Source: Brachyhypopomus gauderio
Taxonomy: Eukaryota > Chordata > Actinopteri > Gymnotiformes > Hypopomidae
NCBI RefSeq assembly: GCF_052324685.1
Contig: NW_027506919.1
Span: 55,314-119,313 of the forward strand
Reading direction: 5' to 3'
Length of the DNA: 64,000 nucleotides
The notes beneath the pieces are model-generated. The model had not been told where the DNA came from and made no database searches. It was given only the letters and a program-made list of their open reading frames with translations. The position numbers and the translations under genes were made by a program. This document shows, piece by piece, positions 11,675-20,788 of the stretch (within the stretch, counting starts at the first letter, position 1; each line of letters opens with the position of its first letter).

Positions 11675-12402
11675 TTTCATAAGTGAATATATTCTTACAA
11701 TAATAACAAGGGTTTTCCGCTCCGCCCATGCGCAGAGGACGCACACTCAGACCGAGGGGATGGACCACAGGGATGGGGCGGAGGCAATGCTACAAAGAGA
11801 AGGTACTGTGACTAAACCGAGCGCTGCTACACCAGAAGGATGTATTGAACAGTGTTATGCATTAAATACCATGCATTGGCCGTGTCTCCAATACACCCCC
11901 TTCACTAATATTATCCGGTAGACCTGTTCTTTCCGTGCCTTTAAAATTTAGTCTGTCCTAAAATATTTGGCCTATTTGTAAATTATATTTACTGATATTT
12001 GTAGATGTGAATGAACAACGTGCTTTTCATGCGATCATTGGGTTGTGCATGTGCGAGTGTTGCGACAGACCCCCAATTGCAAACAAAAGGACTCAAATGC
12101 ACCACCTGGTGGCGAAAGCTATTATTACCACTCTGGAATTGTCAATGGAGTTAACCATATTAATCATTTAAAAGCAGCAACGACTGGCACGAGTTGGAAG
12201 GCATTTTCACGTTTCTCATCAACATACATCATTTGAACACATAAATTTTTTTCTTTTATCAAAGTAAGTCTTCATATTTTAACACCCAATGCTGTCCGAG
12301 TGGTGACATGTTCATTTTGTAGCCCCTTAACTAGACTAAACCTGAGAACTCCAACAGATTAACAGATTCCAGGAATGACAACGCCGATTGAAAGACCAAG
12401 CA

Positions 12403-12479
<77 letters not shown>

Positions 12480-12896
12480 AACCATAAACAAAACACGTAA
12501 TTTAGTTGTTAATTATATCTGTTAATTCATTTATTTATGGAGTAGCAATACGCCTATCATTTCTTGAATTGTTTTGTTGTTACAACACTTTCTATTTAAG
12601 GCGCCGTCACGCAGGGCGGCTCGTAACACTTGTGGGCCGGGCTCCGTCTCCCTGCTGGTGCCACACGGCGCCCTGGTCACCATTTGTTGGACACCCACTA
12701 ACCACGAGGAGCCGCTGACCTGGAACCGCTTTTCGCCCCGAGCACAGTCCGTGTTAGCGGCGTCTGGTCAACCTCGGCGTGGTTTGTGTGGTGGGACGTA
12801 TCGCAGACGTCCCGTAAATAACGAGAGAGGACGTCGGGGAGATCGGGCTGGTCCGTCAGTAAAGTTGCAGAAGGGGACTTGGAGTGGCGGAGAAGA
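11675..12896. promoter_or_regulatory. Head-to-head promoter interval, LRCH-type / UIF-type genes
   Basis: The two genes are transcribed away from each other with start codons 1.2 kb apart. CpG-rich sequence sits at both ends (11,700-11,780 and about 12,600-12,880), with AT-rich sequence and an (AT)n array in the middle. That pattern suggests two adjacent promoters rather than one shared core. The 5' ends of the transcripts cannot be fixed from the sequence. Confidence 0.55.
12406..12475. repeat. (AT)n microsatellite, ~35 copies
   Basis: Pure AT run in the interval between the two divergent genes. It is self-complementary, so it can extrude as a cruciform. Confidence 0.97.
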
Positions 12897-14681
12897 ATGG
12901 GGGACGGCGAAGTGAAAACGGAGATTTCCGAACCGATGGAGTCTCAGAGCAGCGCAGACAAAATCGACATGTCACTGGGTCGGTATCGAGTGTAACGCCG
13001 TGTTGAGGGATAAATCGCGTGGATTTCTGAGTCGTTTACCCTTCCGCATTGTATGCGTGTGTGAAAGTTTAGTTGTGTAAACTACGCGGAAAAAGTCAGC
13101 TGTCAGACGGATTCAGCTGTCTAAACCAGACCGTGTGTGTACCAAACACACGTATGAGGAGTCTGCGGCTGTTTGAAGTGTTGGGTTTTGCTCTGAGCGA
13201 TTCTTGTGTTGGACAGCTGTAGGTTCTCGCTGATTCAGGAACCGCTTGTAAACGGAAGCAGCAGTGGGATAGACGTTTTCCTGTTTTACACGCCGTGCGG
13301 CGAACACCTGTCCGTGTCCGATCAGTCAGCCCGGACAGACAGCCGTTTACGATGTTTATGTTCTGACAAATATGACTCAGATTCAGGGTTTCGCTTTCCT
13401 CTGGCTGCTTGTCTATCGTGTTTGAGCTAAAGAACTAAACTCCTCTTGAGGTTTACAGCGTGCTGTCCACACCTCCGGGCCAGCTAGTTACAGTTCTCAG
13501 TAGGCTTCCTCAAACTGGTATTACACAAACCCAAATCCTGCCTGTTTGAAATTGGGTTTGGACAATACCAAACCCAGAGGGCAAAACTTAACGAGCCAGC
13601 TTTAAACAAAGGACTCATGGGTAAATTAGTGTACACAAGTATTTAGCTAATATAAACTGGATCCGTCACTTAGATCTTCAGAAGCTCTTCTCTTTCACAG
13701 CTGATGAAGGACCTCGTTCTGGAAAATCCTGTTTCTCTGGAAACCTATGTTCTTCAGTTTTAAACCTCCCTCTGTGTCTCTCTCAGACTTAGGTTGTAAA
13801 ACAGTTAACATGTAGTCTCATACAACAACGTCCATGTTTTAATAAATCATGCTCAATAAATCAATAGAATTCCAAAAGTCTATACAACAATGTTTCAAAA
13901 ATAGTTTTGTAAATAGAAATTAAAATGTTAATTCAAACATTAATTTGCTGGGTTAGTGTGGTCTGTTGCACGTTACCAAAGCTATTGGTGCTACTGTTAC
14001 ACGTATGCTTAGCTTGCATGTGATACCGTAGGCTGGATGAGAACTAAACTCAGACTCGTACAGTAATTACACACAGACTTAGTTTTGTCAAATGAGCTCT
14101 CTGGTAAAGTTTTGAAATGGAACATGCCATTCAAGAGTCCCTTAAGTGTTGTATACATAAATGGATGGAGATCTGGACGGAGATCTTGGAAGTTGTTCCT
14201 GGGATCTACTGGATCCATTCTCCCAGTTTGGGGGTCACAGCCCATAGTTCTCCAGTTACTATAGGAACCACTGTTCACATCCCTTCACCTCCCACATCTT
14301 TCCTAGCTCTCCTCTCAGTTCTTCTTGTTGTTAGTGTTTTTCGTGTTCATTGGTCCTGATGTTGTTATCGTTTTGTATTGCTACATCTGTCACTTCGGCC
14401 CTCTTCTGCTGTTGTCCGGTTGGTTATCCGTTACCATTTTGTCAGTCCATATCTGGAAGTCCCACAGGATCTTAGCTCTGTCATTTTCCATATACATTTA
14501 TTACCAATTCATTTGTACCAATACATTTATTACATGTCATCTCCAATTCCTACGCATGAATAACTGCTGGATGTGTTTACTGTAATACAAGAGAAATATT
14601 TGCTGTGGAGAAACCAAGATAATTCTTACTAGTCAGTGTGTTGAACACGTTCAGACCATCAGACTTTCCAGTCAATGAAAT

Positions 14682-14775
<94 letters not shown>

Positions 14776-17700
14776 TGAAAACGGTTCATGGTTTTATTGC
14801 TGCCCTGAGTTTGTCCAGAGCAAAAGAATGAAAACAGTGATAACACCCCTTCTCCTCCCAGATTTATCAGGAAACTCAAGGACCTTTGTCCTCTGCAACA
14901 CCTGCAGGTGTCCAGAAGTAGAATGAAGATTTAGTCTGCTGCTGGAGTTCCCCTGAGGATCCCTGGTGTGTCCGAGGGGTGGAGGTGCGGAGGAGAGCAG
15001 GCTCACCCTTTCTTTATCTCTCCTCTCCAGACGAGATCATCAGGCTGAACAAACGGGAGCAGAAGGCCAGCAGAGCCGCGAGTCGGGCGAGAAGCAGGCG
15101 ACTCGCCAACAGGAGTAACGTCCTGCAGAAGCTCAGCCAGGTCCCGCAGGCACGACGGGGCCTCAGACGCGGGACACTGCAGTACCAGGGTAAGAGCCCT
15201 CGCAGTTAACACTGTACCAGCAATCAACATCCTGTATGTCCACCTCCTGGCCTGCACAAACATACATGTCCATGTTTCTATTTCCCTGTCCATCCTCACA
15301 ACTGTCCACCCCTTCCATACACATGCACACGCCTATACTCCCTGTAAATCTGGGTCTATATATAGACATATGTCCCCCGCACGTCAGGGTCTACATACAC
15401 ACATGTGCCACCTGTATATCTGGGTGAAGATACAACCGTCCTCCTCTCTAGCCTGTTGATGTCCCCGCTGGGTCAATAACTGGCTGCTTTGCATGGCAGG
15501 ACCCAGCAGGTCACGTGGTCTGAGCAGAGGCAGAGGTCCCGGGAGGCGGGGTACACTGAGGGGGCGTGGTCCAAGAGCTCCTGAAGATGCACAGGTCTGT
15601 GTCAGCCATGACATCACACAGCAAGAAATTCTGCCTATAAAGTTAATTGGACTTTACATGATAAAATAACTGAAAATATAAACGAATATATAAAAGAATA
15701 TAAACATATGAAATAAAAAGCACTAAATGATTGTAATATTCCTTAAACTGAAAAACAGTGTTTAGCAGTTTAAGTATTACTTTTAAAATGTTGCTATATT
15801 GATTACAACGAAGGCATATTAGCATTAAAATTTCAAATACAGAAATTCGAAAGTGAAGCACTAATGGAATTCCAATGTAATTTCAAATACAGAAATTGGA
15901 ATGTGAAGCGCTAATGGAATTCTAATGTAATTTCAATTCATTCTAAATCAAAACTCTAATGGAATTCTAATGTCAGTTTGAGTAGAGAGGCCATGCTGTG
16001 AAGCCAGGTGGGCAGGAGTAAGGGATGGAGGTGGTGTAAACATGGTGGGTGGAGGTGGATGGAGATGGTGTTTATTCGGTGGGATTATTTGTGGCCCTCC
16101 TTTAGTCAACACAGTCGCCGGGGCAACCTGCAGTCTCAGCTAGAGGTGGGTTCCGTGGCCGAGGAAGAGGACGAGGAAGAGGAGGTTTAAGCAGGTAGAC
16201 GTTTGTCCCTCCTTTGCTGTCTGCAACGTGTGGATGTTCTGACACAGAAACATCTAGAAGGTTCAACAGTGTGTGCTCTCTTGTTGTCGCTCTCTGCATA
16301 CATCATAAAATAATGATGTGCTGAATTTGGCGGAATGATGTTAAAGATAAAACACTGTTACACTGAACTAATGATGACATGTTTGCTTGTGTGCACGTAG
16401 GGGAGCGTTATCAGTACGAGGTCAGAGGGGGAGAGGAGGCGGGCCCTTTCTATTAGACAGAGGGGTAAGTCACTTCCTGCTTAAAACGCTCATTTTGATT
16501 GCAGCAATGTGTACGTATACTCGCACATACATACATACATACATACATTTACATACACTTATATACAAAGAAACACATCCATATTTTATATTCATATATT
16601 CACACAAACACATTTTCCTTTTTGTTTGAAGTTTGCAGCTTTAAGAGGGGGTGGAAAACTGGAACAGTATCAGAAAATAAGAAGGTAGGAAAATTTGGGC
16701 AAGAAAAATCTGTCATCAAAAGAAGAGGGATGTAGGCCACACCCCATGCATATCCGCCATGTTTTTCTCTCTCTGCAAAGTCAAAGATCTGCACCATCTT
16801 CTGGAACCACACTGAGAGTGTCTCTGACAAACCAAGACATGGACTCTGCACCTCAGTGAGTTTTACAGGATTTATGTTTTTTTATGTTTTTGTTTACTAT
16901 TTTTGCTGTTATTATTATCTTTTTTTTTTTCAAAAATAAAACTAGGACTAAATAAAAATAAGACTTTCAAGTTGGGCGGCACGGTGGTGTGGTGGTTACC
17001 ACTGTCGCCTCACAGCAAGGCGGTCTGGGTTCAATTCTCGGTCTGGGCTGCTCTGTGTGGAGTTTGCATGTTCTCCCTGTGCCTGCGTGGGTTTCTTCTG
17101 GGTACTCTGGTTTCCTCCCACAGTCCAAAGACATGTGTGATAGGTTGATTGATCATGCTAAATTGCCTGTAGGTGTGAGTCTGTGCGTGCGTGTTGGCCA
17201 TGCGGTGGACTGGCGGTGTGCCCTGCCTTTGCCTGGAGATGTTGGGATTGGCTCCAGCCCCCCCTGTGACCCTGGCTAGCGGGATTAAGCGGTTCAGATG
17301 ATGGATGGACTTTCAAGTTAAAACTTCATACAATGCTAAAAATCTCCCAAAACATTATTTGCATTATTTCCAAGCAATAGTTTAAACAACTTACTTGGTT
17401 TGTATGTCTGTCTATGCTGTGAGTCAAGACAACTGTCTCTCTCACTTTCCTTCCCTCCACCTGTCTCACTCACTCACACTCTGTGTCTTTCTCTCCTTGC
17501 TCCGTGTCAGGGGCAGGCCTGAACGTGGCGGTGCCATGCTGAGGGGCAGGTCATCTGAAGTTGTGGGCAGCCCTACACCCAAAGGCATCCCTCTCCGCTT
17601 CAATTACCGAGCCACCACCAACCATGTGAGTGTACACCCTCACCAGCTCCACCACTGACCCAGATGAACTAGATGAGCCAGTACAGCCCCCTCTAACCAC

Positions 17701-18306
17701 ACGGCCGTATACAAATGGAGGGAGGTGTAGTGGTGGAGGTGGTGGTGTAGTGCAGCAGCACATTTACAACAGGGCGTGTGTGTTTGTGGGAGACACAAAC
17801 AGCCCTGAAGGCTTGTGTGGTTTTGTGCAGGACTTGAAACCACGTAGGCAGAATGGGCTGCTGTGAGCTGCAGAGGACAGAGAGAGAACGAGCCACATGT
17901 ATCTAGAGCCTGTGAGGCTTGACAGTGTTTAACGTTTACCCTGATCTAGCACATCATTAGTGGCTGAGATTAAGAAGTTATTTACGTGCTGTGCGTGCTG
18001 GTTCAAATTATCCTTTTTCATGTTTTTCAGACTGGAGTGTCACTGAACGATCGATTTACTAGCCTGAGGATCAGAGGGCGGGGCCTGAGAGCAGAGAGAG
18101 GTCGTGGAAGAGGTCGTGGAAGAGGAGAAATTAGGGGAGGGTTAAGGGGAGGGTTAAGGGGCGGGGCAAGGGGCGGGGCAAGAGGATTGCCAATGACGAG
18201 AGGAGGACGAGGTAGAGGAAGAGGTAGTGGTAGAGGAAGAGGCAGAGGAGGGAGGACTGCAGCAGTGGGAGCAGGAAGAGCAGGTCGAATGGTCATACTT
18301 CAGTGA
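12897..18306 (+). CDS. UAP56-interacting factor (UIF/FYTTD1)-like mRNA export adaptor, multi-exon
   Basis: Exons with matching phases: 12,897-12,978; 15,031-15,189; 15,500-15,594; 16,401-16,464; 16,639-16,684; 16,781-16,855; 17,511-17,625; 18,031-18,306 (stop TGA), 303 residues. All introns are GT-AG. The first two exons join to give the UAP56-binding motif DKIDMSLDEIIRLNKREQ, the signature by which ALYREF, UIF, CHTOP and POLDIP3 dock on the DDX39B/UAP56 helicase in the nucleus. Near the C-terminus PKGIPLRF and TGVSLNDRF match the conserved end region of UIF (human PKGVPLQF ... TGMTLNERF). Unlike human UIF, the protein then runs into a long RG/RGG tail (GRGRGRGEIRGGLRGG type) as in CHTOP. The start ATG has context AGAATGG. 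Exon phases and motifs make a functional gene likely. Whether this is fyttd1 itself or a fish paralogue ('UIF-like') cannot be decided here. An additional RGG exon at 16,106-16,194 is listed separately. Confidence 0.85.
14685..14773. repeat. (CA)n microsatellite in UIF-like intron 1
   Basis: Pure CA run of about 44 copies, 260 bases upstream of the exon 2 acceptor region. Confidence 0.98.
15828..15972. repeat. ~60-bp imperfect tandem repeat, 2-3 copies
   Basis: The block ATTTCAAATACAGAAATT ... GAAGCNCTAATGGAATTC occurs twice about 60 bases apart, and its tail CTAATGGAATTCTAATG recurs a third time. It lies inside an intron of the UIF-like gene. Confidence 0.8.
16106..16194 (+). CDS. Optional RGG exon of the UIF-like gene
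   Basis: Behind the acceptor CCTCCTTTAG an 89-bp exon reads STQSPGQPAVSARGGF then RGRGRGRGRGG, in frame with the upstream exon ending at 15,594 (phase 0). It closes with a CAG|gtagac donor in phase 2. The next exon start at 16,401 needs phase 0, so inclusion keeps the frame only if that exon begins instead after TTATCAG at 16,415. The product would then have 328 residues. Skipping this exon gives 303 residues with no such adjustment. It is therefore either a cassette exon tied to an alternative acceptor, or my choice of one junction is wrong. A second donor at 16,184/16,185 ends in phase 1 and leads to a stop in the next exon. Confidence 0.5.
16962..17319 (+). mobile_element. Dispersed GGGCGGCACGGTGG repeat with 12-bp target duplication
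   Basis: The element at 16,974-17,307 begins GGGCGGCACGGTGGTGTGG, carries CTCACAGCAAGG, GTTTCCTCCCACAGTCC, AAAGACATG and CTAAATTG blocks, and ends in a GATGATGGATG tail. It is flanked by perfect 12-bp copies of GACTTTCAAGTT (16,962-16,973 and 17,308-17,319). The block order is that of a very common fish genome repeat whose head includes a tRNA-like B box (GGTTCAATTC). The perfect long target duplication points to retroposition (SINE-like) and a fairly young insertion. It sits in an intron of the UIF-like gene on the sense strand. Confidence 0.85.
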
Positions 18307-18706
18307 TGCTCACTAAATTGAAGTTGGAATTTTACAGTTATCAACAGGTTATAAAGATGACGGCCTAAAAGAAACTCCACCATGACTTTTACATCAACTT
18401 ATGACCCTTCTACAAATGTTTTAAAAGATCCCTTTTATCTTGAGTGTTGTTGTAAAACAGTGCTTAATTATTATGAATCCTATGCTTTGAAATTCAGATT
18501 TTAAAATTTATTTATGCCTAGAATTGAATCTTTTTGGAATTGCATGTTTCCATAACACCTAAGGAAGTGCCTTAATATATTTTGTAAATATGTTATTTGT
18601 TTAGAACCTGTGGATTTGGATATCACCAGTGATACAGGTGCAGTGTTGTAGGAATGTAAATATAAAAAAATATGTGACTTACATTCAACAACCTTCAGAA
18701 AGTCAA

Positions 18707-18732
18707 AATAAAACCAAACCTTTTGAAATAAA
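18707..18732 (+). promoter_or_regulatory. Poly(A) signals of the UIF-like gene
   Basis: Two AATAAA hexamers, at 18,707-18,712 and 18,727-18,732, lie about 400 bases after the stop codon in AT-rich sequence, fitting the end of a 3' UTR. Confidence 0.7.
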
Positions 18733-18796
18733 GTTTTTGAAATAGCTTTAAAGCTTTGTGTGGCAATGTTTATTACTAAAAGTAAGAATAACATTT

Positions 18797-18935
18797 GGGC
18801 AACATGGTTAGGAAACTTACCTCTTAGCACCAGAGGCTCAGGCACTTGGAGTCAATTCGTTAGCTGAGAGTTTCCACTATGTCTCTGTGACTGTCTCTAG
18901 TTTCCTCCTACAATCCAAAAGCATGAACGCTACTT
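18797..18935 (+). mobile_element. Old, degraded copy of the GGGCGGCACGG repeat
   Basis: GGGCAACATGG, then CTCTTAGCACC, AGTCAATTC, TTTCCACTATGTCTCTGTG and TTTCCTCCTACAATCC follow the block order of the younger copy at 16,974 with many substitutions. It is read as an ancient member of the same family just beyond the UIF-like gene. Confidence 0.6.
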
Positions 18936-20457
18936 TGTTAAGTAATTTGGCTAGGCCTTTTAATGGCTCTGATGGAGATTAATAGGGGCTTTTGAGTTAT
19001 GCCAGAGAGGTGGTGGCACTTAAAAGGACAAGCCTTTAAGTCAGGAAATGTATATCTACATCATGGGTTAAAGTTCTCCGTCACTACGACGGATTTCCGT
19101 CATTTGATTTTTTTGGGGAAAAAATCCGTCAAATCATAATAAACAACACACGCGCGTGCTATCTGTTTTGTGGCCGAAATATGATTCTCACTGGCGCTCA
19201 TCAGCGCTGGATGGATGACGGCGGTGTCATTTAATTGACTTGCGGTTCATTCCGCCTTCAGATTTGCGGATGTTACGTAGAAAAGTTTTTACCCCCCTCC
19301 TGCCTGGCGTGATCGTATAGCGCGCGACTCTGTACACCTGCGCGAACGGCGGAGGCTACTTGCTGCGTCACATTCTTTTTGCAGTGTAGTCCGAAGCAAT
19401 ATGTGGTAGTATAAAGAAACACCCCTCAAAACAGGGGAACGAACATTTACCTGACCAATTGTAATGTTGCATTAGTGCTGGAATTTAGGCTAAAGTACTT
19501 TAAAATGCTTGAAAATGTAACTACTTCGTTTCACAACAAATATCTGTCTGACTGAACAGTTATTACGTTAACAAATACGAGCCTCTTGTAATTCCAGGAC
19601 GAAACATGAGAGAACGTGAAGACGTTAAGATTGGGCGTTTTGAAAATAAACCACCATTAAATAATGTGATAAAAAGCCAATTATTTCGAGTCATTTCGAG
19701 TATATGTATAAATATTTAACTTAAATTTAACGTTGAGAACGCGTTGAAATGGACCTTGAAAGTGACGTACAAGTGCTTTAATTCCACCTTATAAAGGTGT
19801 ATGAACCCGGCAAACATGACTTGGTTCACTGCGCTGAAGCGCTGTGCGCGCGAAGTTACAAAACTGCGAGGCTCTCGCGCACGGGTGGAGCCACCGCGAT
19901 TACGTCATTTTCGGCGTGCGGACCCTCGCGCTGCTCACGCCACTCGTGCTGCGTCAAGTATAAAGGCTTAAACCAGGCTTAACATGGATGGTGTTGTTCT
20001 GTTTGTATTTAAAAGCTCTATCCAGTGGTGTTAATTTTTTGTAACATACCTACTTAAAGCATGTAATCTTACGGCTTATGTTTTTGCGATGGTGAATCTG
20101 ATAAAAACAAGAGAGCTTCATACCTCTCACCAGGATTCACTAAATTTGACTTGATCTTTAAATAATTTTCTGGAAGAGGACCCCCAGATAACTCCATTAT
20201 ATAAACATTTATGTACATTTATTGCTCAGGTGTTCATTCTCTCTTCTCTCCTTACACAGGCTGTTTAGATAAATATACTTTATAAATGTGTTTATTGTGT
20301 AGAATTAGGCAAAAGAGGCCGTGTCCCAACTACACTACATTTTCAGTAATTGCTGGCATTGTCTTTTGCCAGGAAAAATTTTTCAGTCAAATGAAAATTT
20401 CTTGCTTTAACCCATGATCTACATTTAGATAAAACACAATGACTCTGCAAATTCAAA
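18936..20457. other. Intergenic spacer between the UIF-like gene and the tRNA array
   Basis: No gene was recognised. There are two CpG-rich islands, about 19,140-19,380 and 19,800-19,970. The second contains TTACGTCAT, a CREB/ATF-like site. Near 19,107-19,127 lies a short perfect hairpin, GATTTTTT/AAAAAATC around a TGGGG loop. The 19,970 end (CGTCAAGTATAAAGGC, CAGGCTTAA) resembles ends I associate with fish DNA transposons, but I found no matching inverted end. Confidence 0.4.
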
Positions 20458-20463
20458 AGGAAA

Positions 20464-20551
20464 GACGCGACTCTGGTGGGATGCGAACTGTGTCTGTTAC
20501 TGGCACACACTTCTAAAATGTTTCCACTATGACCAGCTAAGCCACAACAAC
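20464..20551 (-). pseudogene. Degenerate chimeric tRNA fossil (Thr head, Arg tail)
   Basis: On the minus strand the 5' part, GTTGTGGCTTAGCTGGTCAT, is the D-arm region of the array tRNA-Thr, whereas the 3' part, CATCCCACCAGAGTCG, is the T-stem and acceptor end of the array tRNA-Arg. The middle has no proper anticodon arm. It lies about 240 bases outside the regular array and looks like an old deletion chimera, more decayed than the array copies. Confidence 0.6.
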
Positions 20552-20788
20552 CTTCTGAGAGTATTCCTGAAAATACACTGTATCGTCCCTCTCTTTGCAA
20601 ACGTATTGAGCAAGAGTAATGGCAGTTACCTGTGTAAAAGTTAAAGATTAGAAGGCTGGGATATCTGCTTTGTATTTGTTTCACCAATTCCGCTGGAATA
20701 GACTAAGCCACAGCACCGCTACACAGTTTTGTTGTGGACTGGTGTCATTAGTGAGGAGCGATGAATTTTGTTGTTTTCAAAGAAAAAA

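Noticed and set aside
12574-12915. 113-codon ORF upstream of and overlapping the UIF-like start codon
   Set aside because: It is in a different frame from the recognised UIF N-terminus, lies in CpG-rich promoter or 5' UTR sequence, and matches no family. At most it is an upstream ORF.
16008-16190. Acidic frame (SVAEEEDEEEEV) through the RGG exon
   Set aside because: It is another frame of the GAGGAAGAGG repeat. The RGG frame joins upstream exons in phase and suits the protein family better.
19797-19982. 61-codon ORF in a CpG-rich island
   Set aside because: Cysteine- and arginine-rich random-looking product with no homology I recognise.
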